A stretch of 64,000 nt of DNA. Source: Orbilia blumenaviensis. Lineage: Eukaryota > Ascomycota > Orbiliomycetes > Orbiliales > Orbiliaceae. Both the position numbers and the translations under genes were made by a program. The notes beneath the pieces are model-generated. The model was not told the DNA's origin. It made no database searches and saw nothing but the letters and a program-made list of their open reading frames with translations. The stretch covers positions 1,922,001 through 1,986,000 of the forward strand of contig JAVHNS010000005.1 of assembly GCA_036872755.1 (NCBI GenBank), read 5' to 3'. Of this stretch, positions 54,557 to 64,000 are shown piece by piece. Each line of letters begins with the position of its first letter. The first letter of the stretch is position 1.

Positions 54557-56134
54557 ATGGCGGACAACAATATCAGCACCCGTCAGGCAGACAAAATCCA
54601 AGTCGATGAAAAGCCCGACATCGCGCACCTTGAAAAGGTCACCTCTAACGATGAATACCCTGTAAAGGACTGCCTTGACTACGACCGTGTCGACAAGGAA
54701 ATTGCAAAGTATGCCGATCCCTCCCGTGTCGTCGAGATCAGCCCCGAGGAAAATAAACGTCTGAAGCGCATGATCGATAAGCGAGTCCTCGCGGTCATGG
54801 TGTTCACATATTTCCTCCAAGCACTTGATAAGGGAACATTATCCTTTGCTTCTATCATGCATATCCGTGAGGATAACGGATTGCACGGCCAGCAATACTC
54901 TTGGTTGACGACTTGTATCTACATCGCCATTTTGATTGTTGAGTACCCAATCAATTGGGGTATTCAGCGAGTTCCAATTGCAAAGACTTTGGGATGTGCG
55001 ATTATCATCTGGGGCTCTATCCTTGCGTTTCACGCCGCTACCCACAATTTCGCTGGACTCGTGGCCGTTCGAACTCTCCTCGGTATCTTTGAAGCCGTTT
55101 GCCAACCCGCCTTCGTGGTGTTGTCTGGTATGTGGTATAAGCGAGAGGAGCAAGCTGAAGCTGTTACTTTCTGGTATATGATGAACGGTGGCCAACAGAT
55201 CGTTGGTGGCTTGTTGGCGTATTGTTTCACTTTGATCAAGCCCGGTGGCCCACTAAAGAGCTGGCAGGCACTATTCATGACCTATGGATGTTTCTCGGTT
55301 CTTTGGGGCGTTTTTGTGCTCTACTGGATGCCGGACAGTCCTATGAGAGCCAAGTGCTTTTCTGAAGAGGATAAGGCTTTGATGATCGAGCGTGTTCGAT
55401 CTAATCAAACCGGTCTGCAAAATAAGAAGTTCAGACCAGAGCAGGTTAAGGAAGCGCTTATGGATCCCCAGTGCTGGTGCTATGGTGGCATTCAGCTCTG
55501 CACGACATTGCCAACATCAGGATTGGGAGCTTTCGCCAATATCATTATCACCGGTTTTAAGTTCACCATCTTGCAGACTCAACTTTTGGCCATGGTTCTC
55601 GGCGCCGTTATTATCATCGTTCTCTTGTCGTCGACTTACATTTCAAAGAAAACGAACCAGACCTTGATCGTTATGGGACTCTACGTTGTCCCGTCGTTCG
55701 TCGGCACCATCGTCCTCATGACTGTGGAAAACCGTAATCTCGGTACCAAAGTCGGTCTATTGATCTCATACTACATGGTCCTCTCCTTCTGGGCTGCGCA
55801 GAATCTCACCATGTCTCTTGTTTCCCGTAATGTCGGTGGACAGACCAAGAAGACTGTTGCTGTCGCCATGAACTTTATCTTCTGGGCTACCGGAAACGCG
55901 ATCGGTCCTCAGGTTTTCTTGGATAGGGATAAGCCACGATACTTCATTGCCTTCTCCACTCATATGGGCTGCTATGTGCTTTTGGTAATCATTATCGCAT
56001 ATCTGAGATTCCATCTTTCGAGGCAGAATAAGATGAAGGAGGACTCACAACGTGGGAGCGCCGCTGAGGGTGTTGTCCATGGATTTGACGACTTGACTGA
56101 TAGGCAGAATATTAATTTCAGGTATATCTACTAG
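54557..56134 (+). CDS. MFS transporter, Dal5/Tna1-like anion:cation symporter
   Basis: Plasma-membrane major-facilitator permease of the anion:cation symporter family (allantoate, nicotinate, pantothenate and similar substrates). I chose ATG 54557 (MADNNISTRQ) because the 20 codons upstream start with TTG. Single exon, 525 residues. The hydrophilic N-terminus runs to about residue 75, then twelve membrane segments begin with VLAVMVFTYFLQALDKGTLSF. The signatures YPINWGIQRVPIAKTLG, RTLLGIFEA and MPDSPMRAKCFSEEDK lie between segments, with a long central loop at about 275-310. The C-terminus is charged and cytosolic. The precise substrate cannot be told. Confidence 0.88.
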   Translation: MADNNISTRQADKIQVDEKPDIAHLEKVTSNDEYPVKDCLDYDRVDKEIAKYADPSRVVEISPEENKRLKRMIDKRVLAVMVFTYFLQALDKGTLSFASIMHIREDNGLHGQQYSWLTTCIYIAILIVEYPINWGIQRVPIAKTLGCAIIIWGSILAFHAATHNFAGLVAVRTLLGIFEAVCQPAFVVLSGMWYKREEQAEAVTFWYMMNGGQQIVGGLLAYCFTLIKPGGPLKSWQALFMTYGCFSVLWGVFVLYWMPDSPMRAKCFSEEDKALMIERVRSNQTGLQNKKFRPEQVKEALMDPQCWCYGGIQLCTTLPTSGLGAFANIIITGFKFTILQTQLLAMVLGAVIIIVLLSSTYISKKTNQTLIVMGLYVVPSFVGTIVLMTVENRNLGTKVGLLISYYMVLSFWAAQNLTMSLVSRNVGGQTKKTVAVAMNFIFWATGNAIGPQVFLDRDKPRYFIAFSTHMGCYVLLVIIIAYLRFHLSRQNKMKEDSQRGSAAEGVVHGFDDLTDRQNINFRYIY

Positions 56135-57138
56135 ACATTTTGTAGATAGAGTATCGTATGTAAAGGGTTATGAATAGCTAGCTGTTTTATTTTATTTAGC
56201 AATGCAATATAATAGTTCAAGTCATTTTCTTGAGATTAAGACCACCTTTGGAGTCAATCGTAGACCAGCTCGTAGAAGAAGGCGAACTTGTCGGAATTTG
56301 TGTGTTGTCGCGTTGTCGCGCCAAGAGATTGGAACCAGCCTAAACTGACCAGGGTCTTGGTTTTGGTTTTCGCAAATTTATTTCTGTCGCCAAAATCTCG
56401 TAGTCAAGTTTTCAACTTCAGCAACCTCCCTCCCTCTCCCATCGAAGGTGCCAACCATCGATCCACCCTTCTTCTGTTGGGAAACTCCAATTATATCTTC
56501 GTTATCTCTATAAGTTCCTTTCTTTCTACTCAATATCTTTTTCATCTGCATCTACACGCTGTCGCACGTTGCTTGCCAGCTACACCCACCCTCCACCTCA
56601 TCATTGCAGATTCGAACATCTCACATCCCACCAATCCGACAGCTCATTCGCCTCTTTCCCCTCCCAGTTATATTGTCGAAAAGCGGAACATATTCGCTCT
56701 TGGCTCTTACGCGATTCTTATTCTCGCCTTTTTCTCATCGTCGGTATCTGCACCTATCTGCTGGAACTCTCTCTGAAGTTTCTTTCCTTCCCACCCTGCA
56801 GCAGTTGGGATTCAGACACACATATACTATATACATACTTTCAAGTATATACACACAAAATCGTCAAGGCTATCCCACCACTCAGTAGTCTCCACGCCAT
56901 TGGCGGAATAAGAGACAGAGAAACAAAAATAGGAAGACAGCAATCTATCTTTTGTCACATATCTCGCTGGTAGTATACTTTTTTTGCTACGGGTTTTCCT
57001 CTGGTTGGTCGGTTTCACTCGACTTGTTCATTCCAATTCTATTGCAGAAGCAGGAACCATTACGGCATTAATCAAGCGGAAAAAAAAAACACTATTTATC
57101 CAACGGATCCCCCCCCCCTCCTTCACACTCCGTTTACG
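56135..57138. other. Intergenic with pyrimidine-rich leader
   Basis: About 1 kb, strongly C/T-rich after 56400, ending with an A9 run near 57080 and a C10 run near 57108 just upstream of the next start codon. Open frames here are compositional and have no family pattern. It is the likely promoter and 5' leader of the SMAP-domain gene. Confidence 0.5.
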
Positions 57139-58761
57139 ATGTCCGGGACGGATAATTTTGAGGGTATCAACCCTGCGCGGCTGGCCATGTTACAGCAGAT
57201 GGATCAGGCAGACGAAAGGCGAGCTTCGCGTCAGAACAACCCTAGAGGCGGTGATCGACGTGGAGGTGGAGGCCAGAGGGGTAGAGGTGCTGGTAGGGGA
57301 CGAGGTGGTAGGGGTGGGCGAGGGAATAGGTTCGGTGCAGATGATGGTTCTTCGCAGGGCTATGGGAATGAGAATAAGAGGATGAGGTTCTCGAGTGACA
57401 GGCCTGGTGAGAGGATTGAGACTGTTGGGAAGAGGATGGTTTTTGATGAAGCAGAGGAAAATGCTCAGCCGCAGGAGAACAATACACCGACAGAGCCGGA
57501 GGCTAAGGCCGAGATTAACGGGAAAAGGGTGTCGTCTTCTCCTTCATCAGATGAAGCTAACGAGAGGGAAACCGAACGAGCGAAGAAGTCTGGCAAGGAT
57601 AAGAGGGAGAAGAAGTCCAAGAAAGACAAGAAACGCAAAGCGAGCGATGATGGCGATACCTCAGCCGATGCATCTGCCGATACAGCTAAGAAGAGCAAGA
57701 AGGAAGAGAAAGCAGAGCGAAAGGCCGAAAGAAAGGCCGAAAAGAAGCGCAGGAAGGAGGAGCAGGAGCAAAAAGCAGAAGACTCGAGCTCGTATAAAAA
57801 GCAGAAGCACAAGCAAGCCGCTAATTCCGAAGAACCATTGGAAAATCATAGCAAAAGGAAGGAAGAGGAGCAGGTAGAAGATGCTGCTTCGCACAAGAAG
57901 CAGAAGCAGAAGCAAAGTGCTAATTTCGAGGAGCCATCGGAAAAACACAGCAAGAGGAAGGAGGACGATGATGACTTGAGCAGGCCCAAGAAGAAGTCGA
58001 AAAAATCTCACGACGCTGACCTTCCTACACCGCCTACCGAGGAAGAAGCTCCCGAGGAGGAGACTAAAACAGAAAAGAAGTCCAAGAAGTCTAAGTCTGA
58101 TAAGAAGAAGTCAAAGAAGGATAAGGCTGAGCAGGAATCTGTGGAACCCGCCTCCAAGAAGCGACGATCCGACGAGAGTGACGAGACTCCAAAGGCCGAA
58201 GAACAAACTTCAACAAGCAAGAAGAGTGGGAAGAAGTCCAAATCGAAAGCCATAAAAGAGACAATTATCGATCCAGAGAAGCCTAGACTCTTCAACTGGG
58301 TCGACGAACCGGAGCCTACGCGGGGCGAAAAGCGAAAAGGTCGACATGAAGAGTCTGAAGACGATAATCCTACCGAGGCGAAGAAGTCAAAGCAGAAGGC
58401 GAGCAAGGATACTAGCGAAGCCACGGTCAAAGGTACCGGTGCTGGAAAGGGAAAGAAGGACAAAAGCAGTAAGAAACGTACGGCCGCCGATGCTGAGCCT
58501 GAGGAGGACAAGCAAGGCGGGGAGCGAACCAATGGGGCTGCATGGAGTGCAGACCTGTTAGAGGGCAATGATGCCCGCAGGGCTAAGTTCCTGCGGTTGA
58601 TGGGAGGCGGGAAGTCCGGGGCCGACCTCAAAACCGCTGGGGGCGCCAAGATATCGGCGGCCGCCCTGAAGAAACAGCAAGAGGAGTTAGCGAGGCAGAG
58701 TGAGGCGGCGATGGGGATGAAGGAGAGTGGGAAAAGACGTATGGGGCTCGGGTCGATGTAG
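57139..58761 (+). CDS. Lysine-rich nuclear protein with C-terminal SMAP-type motif
   Basis: Single-exon protein of 540 residues, starting at ATG 57139. Residues about 30-65 form an Arg/Gly (RGG-like) segment suggesting RNA binding. The middle (about 130-430) is almost entirely Lys/Glu/Ser repeats of the KKSKKDK kind, a typical nucleolar low-complexity region. The C-terminus holds WSADLLEGNDARRAKFLRLMGGGKSG, the pattern of small-acidic-protein (SMAP) domains, and a final Gly/Met tail. RLFNWVDEPEP near 375 is a second conserved-looking island. No enzyme domain is present. The function is probably ribosome-biogenesis or chromatin related (inference). Confidence 0.75.
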   Translation: MSGTDNFEGINPARLAMLQQMDQADERRASRQNNPRGGDRRGGGGQRGRGAGRGRGGRGGRGNRFGADDGSSQGYGNENKRMRFSSDRPGERIETVGKRMVFDEAEENAQPQENNTPTEPEAKAEINGKRVSSSPSSDEANERETERAKKSGKDKREKKSKKDKKRKASDDGDTSADASADTAKKSKKEEKAERKAERKAEKKRRKEEQEQKAEDSSSYKKQKHKQAANSEEPLENHSKRKEEEQVEDAASHKKQKQKQSANFEEPSEKHSKRKEDDDDLSRPKKKSKKSHDADLPTPPTEEEAPEEETKTEKKSKKSKSDKKKSKKDKAEQESVEPASKKRRSDESDETPKAEEQTSTSKKSGKKSKSKAIKETIIDPEKPRLFNWVDEPEPTRGEKRKGRHEESEDDNPTEAKKSKQKASKDTSEATVKGTGAGKGKKDKSSKKRTAADAEPEEDKQGGERTNGAAWSADLLEGNDARRAKFLRLMGGGKSGADLKTAGGAKISAAALKKQQEELARQSEAAMGMKESGKRRMGLGSM

Positions 58762-60382
58762 ATGACCCGGGCGCCCACCGTCTTTTTCGAATATTGAATT
58801 AAGAACTGGTGCTGTCGGCTGGCCTTTTGACTTGGCCGATAATTTCTAAGTACATATTAAAGTACTTACTTATTTAATTTACATACGCATATGTTTTAAT
58901 ACATTGAAGCCAGGGAGTGATATTTATAACTAAAAGCGACATACAAGTCCAAATAGGCGTAAATTTACGACACAAAAGCATTCAACGCACAACCTCATAT
59001 GCAGATGATATGATATATGATCCGGCCCATATATCGTATAACCGATTTTGAAGATGCAATTGACCTTGAGAAGCGAGTGAATGGCTATATTTGGCAACTG
59101 GCTCGAAGAGTTTGACACGGTGGATGACCTGATCGGGCAAGGTTTGAGGCACTAGCCCGCTGCATCCAGGAAAGCTTGACCAGGACTAAGTTGCAAGCTT
59201 GCACTTGCAAGTAACAGCAGACAAGCAGGACGGGAAATTGTACCTTGATCTGTGCGGGTTTATCTGTCCTCAGCCAACCGGTCCATTTCAGCCCTGCCAT
59301 CTGTCAGATTTTACTTGCTACTTACGTATCCGCCGCCGTCTTGAAGGTGTCTTTCCTTGATTCTGTTGGATTTGAATGTGCCATCCCATCGATATCCCAT
59401 CGATATCCCATCCTCCAGCATACAGCCTAACTACTAGGTACTTTCCCTAACGGCAATCCCACAGTTATAGGTACCTAAGTAGGTAGTTTAGGTAAGCGAT
59501 TACTTACTACTCAAGTGTATACTGAGCGGTTATGGGATACCGTGCCTTCTGCAGCACAGCAAGCAAGGGGCCTAGCGTATATATTATATATAAGCAGTAA
59601 TCAAGTCTTATAGGTGGTATGAAGTACACGAAGCTGCAACAGTTGCATGCAGCAGCCAGCCAGCCAGCCCGTTATAATTACAGTTAGAGTTAGCTCGGTG
59701 AGAAATGAGAGCAAGAGTGGATGGTGTTTTTAATCAATCCGATCGAATCAGAGCCGACGACGTCCCTGATAGGTTGCCCTCTTGTCTTAAAGTACCTTAC
59801 CTAGGTGCTTTATATGCTGCTATACTGGCTATAGCTATAGGCTGCTAGGGCTGTGGTCCTCTCGTTCTCTGCCGTCCCGTCCAAGCATGCACCTGCATTC
59901 CGTTCGAATATTCCTGTGATACTTCTTATGCTGCCTTTTCCTTCACTCTTTTGAGTTTCTCCCTCAGCCCAGTTAGCTGCCCGAGCAGGTACTTCTTTGA
60001 GTAAAAATAATCGATATACTACTCCACACCAACCAACCAGAGTACGTTATAACTTAAACTACTACCTCTTCCTCAACCAAGCCGTAGGAGGTAGTAGCTG
60101 CCACCATCCTATCCTTTCTTTTAACTACGCGGCATCAGCATCAGCATCAGCATCAGCATCAGCATCAGCGTCCATTCTAGGCACACTATAGCTAGCTCAC
60201 ACGCACTCACCGTAGTCGCATCACCACAATATCATTCCCCGTCCTCCTACACATCCTTCGAAGATCGCATGACATAGCTTACGGACTATCTACATTCGCC
60301 TATCCTTCAACTCAACCCAACTCAACTCATCCCTTCAGACCCAACTACTCAGTTTCGGGGCTTCCCTTCGACATCGCCCACA
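58762..60382. other. 1.6 kb intergenic, promoter of F-BAR gene
   Basis: No gene is supported. It contains a short direct repeat of cccatcgatat (59387-59412), CAGC repeats near 59650-59670 and a hexanucleotide microsatellite near 60132. Confidence 0.5.
60132..60170. repeat. (CATCAG)n microsatellite
   Basis: About six perfect copies of catcag lie in the leader upstream of the F-BAR gene. Confidence 0.85.
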
Positions 60383-63300
60383 ATGCCTACCGGTTTCACA
60401 GAATCTTTCTGGTCGCCAGACTACGCTGGAGGTTCGCACTGCCCCTCCTATCCTCCCTCCTTGTCGGTGGATTCGTCTTTCCTCCGCCCCGTTCACAAAA
60501 TCCCGCTGACTCGTCATTCAACCTACCCTTGTGCATTCAAAATCCTTCTGTAGGCCTCGGAAAGCTTTTCGCAAAACTCCAACAAGGTGTCATCGAGAAC
60601 CAACAGGTCATCACTATCGCCCGTCTACGAGCCGACGCCGAAGATGCATACGGCGATAAATTGAAAGCAATCGCGCCGTCTGCAGAGCAGCCGGACGGTT
60701 TTGCTAGGGATGAAGGAGCTAGCACCAGGAAGGTTCGTCACACTGCTCCCTCCCGACCATTACAGGACTTGTATTCTTGTTTTTGTTTTTTCCCTGCTCT
60801 CTTCCATGGCAAAGCTCTTTCTCAGGGGATCTCGGGATTTCTTGGTGGGACGTTTGCTGTGCTGGCAGGGGGGGCGATTTCTTTTATGGGATTTCTCTCT
60901 TTTTTTGTGGTTTTTGACTAGCTGAGGCTGAAATGCGGGCTGGTGTGGACCCGACTGGCTGACATCTTGGTGATATTCTATTTTTAGGCATATGAGGGGA
61001 TCAAAAAGGAAATGGACTCGGTACGTTTGCGATATCTCACTCCCAGTATAGCTGTTCTGGCGACAGGCTTGCACCCATCTAGCTTGCGGGAGCTCTACCA
61101 GCAGCTGGGCTGGTTCATTGTGCTTTTAGTTGCGACAACACCATGTGCACGAAATTTGAGTTCCAAAAACCACGTGAAAGAATCTTAGGCTGACGGCGAG
61201 GACTGATCGAAACGTTTTGCGATCGCTGGGTCCGATACACGAATATAGGCGGGAGAAAGCCACAAGAAAGTCGCAGAAAACATTCGCAAGCTAGTTATTG
61301 AACCATTTTCGAGATGGGCTGAAGCACACGAGCAGCGTGTGGAAATGTCCCACGATGACCTCCAGAGCAAGATCCGAAACCACGATAAGCAAACCGAAAA
61401 CGTAAAGAAACTGCGAAATAACTTCTTCAACAAGTGCAGACTGCTGGAGGATTACGACCAGGAGAAAGAATTGGGGTTCCAGAGCTTGAGTTTGGTTGAC
61501 AAGGCGAAGGAGGCGAAGCCGACTGCAAATGGAGAAAAGGATGTCACGTCACCTTCATCTGCGACTGCACCAACCGCACCTACAGCTCCAGCCGCTCCTC
61601 AGATCAAAGTTGCAGAGCCAGATGACGACGAGGACTCTTATGAGATTGGAGACATGTTTTATGCGCCATCCCAGCTCAAGGCGATCCTAGGCTCTGCACT
61701 AGATACCCTACCGATGAACGAGGTTAAAGTCACCCTCCTAGGAACGTATCAGAACTGCACTCCAGGAGATGTGATTGTCCAACATCTTCAGAAGCATCTC
61801 GGTGCCACAACCGTCAGTGCGGCTGAGAGAATCGGACAGGATCTCATTGGTCATGGCTTCCTGAGGCTGATCGGAAATATGGGAAACACCTTTGCCAATT
61901 CGTCGAAGATGAGCTACCAGTGGAAGCCGAAAGCGTTTGAAATGGCAGGAAAGGCGCCTGCGCCTGCACTGCAGAGGAAGGGAACTTTGGCGAACATGCT
62001 CGCACCGGTTGAGGAAGCCGATGATTTGAGCCCTGAGAGCCCCGGAAATGCCCTGAGTGATATGTTCAACAGATATCTCAGTCAGCCTCGTCCGGGTGAG
62101 ACACAATATGACAAGCTAAAGAGAGAGGCTGCTGAGGCAGATGAGAAATACAAGGGTGGTGTCCAGAAACTTGATCTCATCCGTTGCAACCTTGAGGAGG
62201 CCATGATGGATCACTTCAAATTTATGGAGAGATGCGAATTGGACAGATTGAAGGCTATCAAAGCAGTCATCCTCGACTTCTCGGGAGCCATCTCTAATGT
62301 CATCCCAACTCTACAGTCTACAGTTGACACTATGATGTTGTTCCAGGAGACTGTTCAGCCAGCTGGAGACCTGAGGTTCATGATTGACACCTACAGGACT
62401 GGGTCTTTCTTGCCCAAAGTTACTACGTATGAGAGCTACTATAACACTGCTGGTGGTAAGGACAATTATCTTCTGAAAAAGAAAAATGGTGGCATAAGCT
62501 GACGACCTCGCTGGACAGACCAGACCTATGGTGTTGACCTTGAATTGAGGGCTCGTGGTGACCGCAAGAGAGTGCCTCTTATTGTCACTTCCATTCTTCA
62601 ATATCTTGACAACCGTGAGTTCCCACACCGATCAACTCTGAGATTATAGCTAATTTCAGAATAGATTACCCTGACCTCGAAACCGATGAGGCTAGACGTG
62701 GAATCTGGACGGTTGATGTTCCATTGAAGGCCACACATCACCTACGAAATGTGATAAACAATGGAAAGCAAATCCCGAGAGATGTCATGGAGAAATATGA
62801 CATGCCAATTGTTGCTAGTGCCCTCAAGCTCTATCTTCTTGAACTTCCTGGTGGGTTAACGCTCTCTTCTGGAATATTTAGTTGTTTCATACTAACGGAG
62901 TTTAAGACTCACTGGTTTCTTCCCGTGTCTACGATGTCATCAAGACTATCTATCACACCCACGGCGGCGAAGGCGATGACCAGACTCGCCTTTCTGTTAT
63001 TCAGAATACTTTAGGTGGTTTGTTGCTTGCTAACATCGCTACCCTTGATGCCTTGGTCTCCCACTTCACTCGTCTGATTGAACTCACATCTGCCGACGAA
63101 CAGTACTACACTGACCTTAGTGCTGCTTTTGCTCCATGTATCCTGAGACCTCGCGTGGAGAGCATAGTAACTCTACATGACAAGCACGCTCAGCGATTGT
63201 TCCGTGACCTTCTATCTCATAAGGAATTGATCTTCGGTGAACTCAAACGTGAACGTTCTTTGAATGCAGGAAGAAATCGTGCCCCAAGCTCAACGGATGA

Positions 63301-63760
63301 GTCCGGCCGCAAGGCGAACGAGCAGGCTCGAGCCCGGGCTGTGATTGCTGCAAGGAGCAGGCCTTCTTCTCCGGCCACAACATCCCGCAATAGACGAGAT
63401 TCGTCGAAGGGTGGGGAGTTCCCCAGAATACCAGTCAACCCGACGCAATCTCCCACAAACACTAGCGTCGCTTCGCGCTATAGACAGTCTCTTGAAGTTC
63501 CCGGACTTGGTTTGGGGGATATTGATCCTCAGCAGGCTGCTTTTGCGACCCAGGAGTCATCTCCAGGGTTTGCGCAGACTGCAGAGAGCTATGACCAAAG
63601 CCCTGAAGACGATACCCCGCAATCTGAACATAGATTGCCACACCAGCCACCTCCAAAGGCTGATGAAGGCGGCTTCAAGAGGGCTTCGCGGGGATATCAG
63701 CCACGAAGGAATATCAGGCCTGAGGGTGTGAGCTTAAGCGACAAGCCCTTTGATGAATAA
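60383..63760 (+). CDS. F-BAR / DEP / RhoGAP protein, Rgd2-like
   Basis: Membrane-curvature and Rho-signalling protein with the domain order of yeast Rgd2: F-BAR, DEP, RhoGAP. Seven exons, 60383-60431, 60554-60732, 60988-61020, 61249-62455, 62519-62614, 62665-62850 and 62907-63760, give about 867 residues. The F-BAR begins with FTESFWSP and GLGKLFAKLQQGVIENQQ and is resumed by KKVAENIRKLVIEPFSRWAE. A DEP-like domain (about 205-290) sits inside the F-BAR after an Ala/Pro linker. The GAP domain (about 545-720) has VPLIVTSILQYLDN, GIWTVDVPLKATHHLRN and FAPCILRPR. The arginine-finger site of GxFRxSG reads GIWTVDV, with no Arg. The C-terminus is low complexity. The intron at 62456-62518 removes an in-frame TGA and has a clear CTGAC branch site. 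Confidence 0.9.
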
Positions 63761-64000
63761 GAGGCATAAGTGGGTTGGGGCTTTAGGTTTTTTTTCATGG
63801 ACTTGGCTCTTTCTTTTCATTATGGGGATTGATCGTCTCTTCATTCGTTTCTACCTCAATTTTTTATATCTCTTTCTTTCTTTCTTTCTGTGTGGACGGA
63901 CGCTTTGCATTGCAATTGCATTTTCTCTCACCGGAATTTCATGTCAAGGATTAATGTTTCCCAGAAAACGCATGTAACGATTTTGAGTTTTTCTTACTAC
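63761..64000. other. 3' flank of F-BAR gene
   Basis: T-rich downstream sequence running to the window end. No feature is supported. Confidence 0.4.

Noticed and set aside
62456..62518. In-frame TGA inside the F-BAR/RhoGAP gene, possible readthrough or pseudogene
   Set aside because: It lies within a clear intron (GTAAGG donor, CTGAC branch, GGACAG acceptor). Removing it keeps the phase and the family sequence.

Overview
The window is chromosomal DNA from a filamentous ascomycete (Pezizomycotina-type). Genes are spaced eukaryotically and many have short introns (about 45-230 nt) with GT..AG ends and CTAAC/CTGAC-like branch sites. Conserved single-copy fungal genes (taxilin, COQ10, SERP1/RAMP4, IRC20/SHPRH, POLD2, ZW10/DSL1, SDD3-type M16 protease, Rgd2-type F-BAR RhoGAP) alternate with accessory sequence. 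I see no tRNA, rRNA, CRISPR, transposase or reverse transcriptase gene. Exon models were built by hand from splice sites and reading frame.

Layout. 0.3-8.5 kb: a three-exon histidine-rich protein (-), taxilin (+), a small secreted or membrane protein (-) and a single-pass membrane protein (-). 8.5-11 kb: gene-poor. 11-29.5 kb: an accessory island made only of one protein family. It holds five intronless AIG1/GIMAP-like P-loop GTPases with long coiled-coil C-terminal halves, and a sixth gene (11092-13883) that looks like the same fold with its G1 and G3 motifs destroyed (a pseudo-GTPase). Four of the GTPases form two copies of a head-to-head pair (B1<->A1 and B2<->A2), each pair separated by about 1.9 kb. 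30-44 kb: core genes for coenzyme Q function, ER membrane stress, a mitochondrial-type small protein, chromatin/ubiquitin (IRC20/SHPRH), replication (POLD2) and ER-Golgi tethering (ZW10). 44-46.2 kb: small secreted, effector-like genes. 47-51 kb: a 13-exon M16 metalloprotease. 51-56 kb: a GH105 unsaturated-rhamnogalacturonyl hydrolase and a Dal5-type MFS transporter. 57-64 kb: a lysine-rich nuclear SMAP-domain protein and the F-BAR/DEP/RhoGAP protein.

The most interesting part is the GTPase island. All five active-looking members share a P-loop of the form Gx[TS]Q[QSN]GKS, a G2 threonine in an S-x-T context, a DTPG G3, an unusual [NH][TS]-based G4 in place of NKxD, a G5-region block near [DN][NS]xPD, and a Trp-rich beta-module embedded in the coiled coil. 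The layout (paralogous active GTPases, a dead relative, tandem divergent pairs, no transposon genes) suggests a lineage-expanded multi-component GTPase system, perhaps one that oligomerises as vertebrate GIMAP proteins do. Its function cannot be read from the sequence. The core genes around it are ordinary and share no pathway with it.
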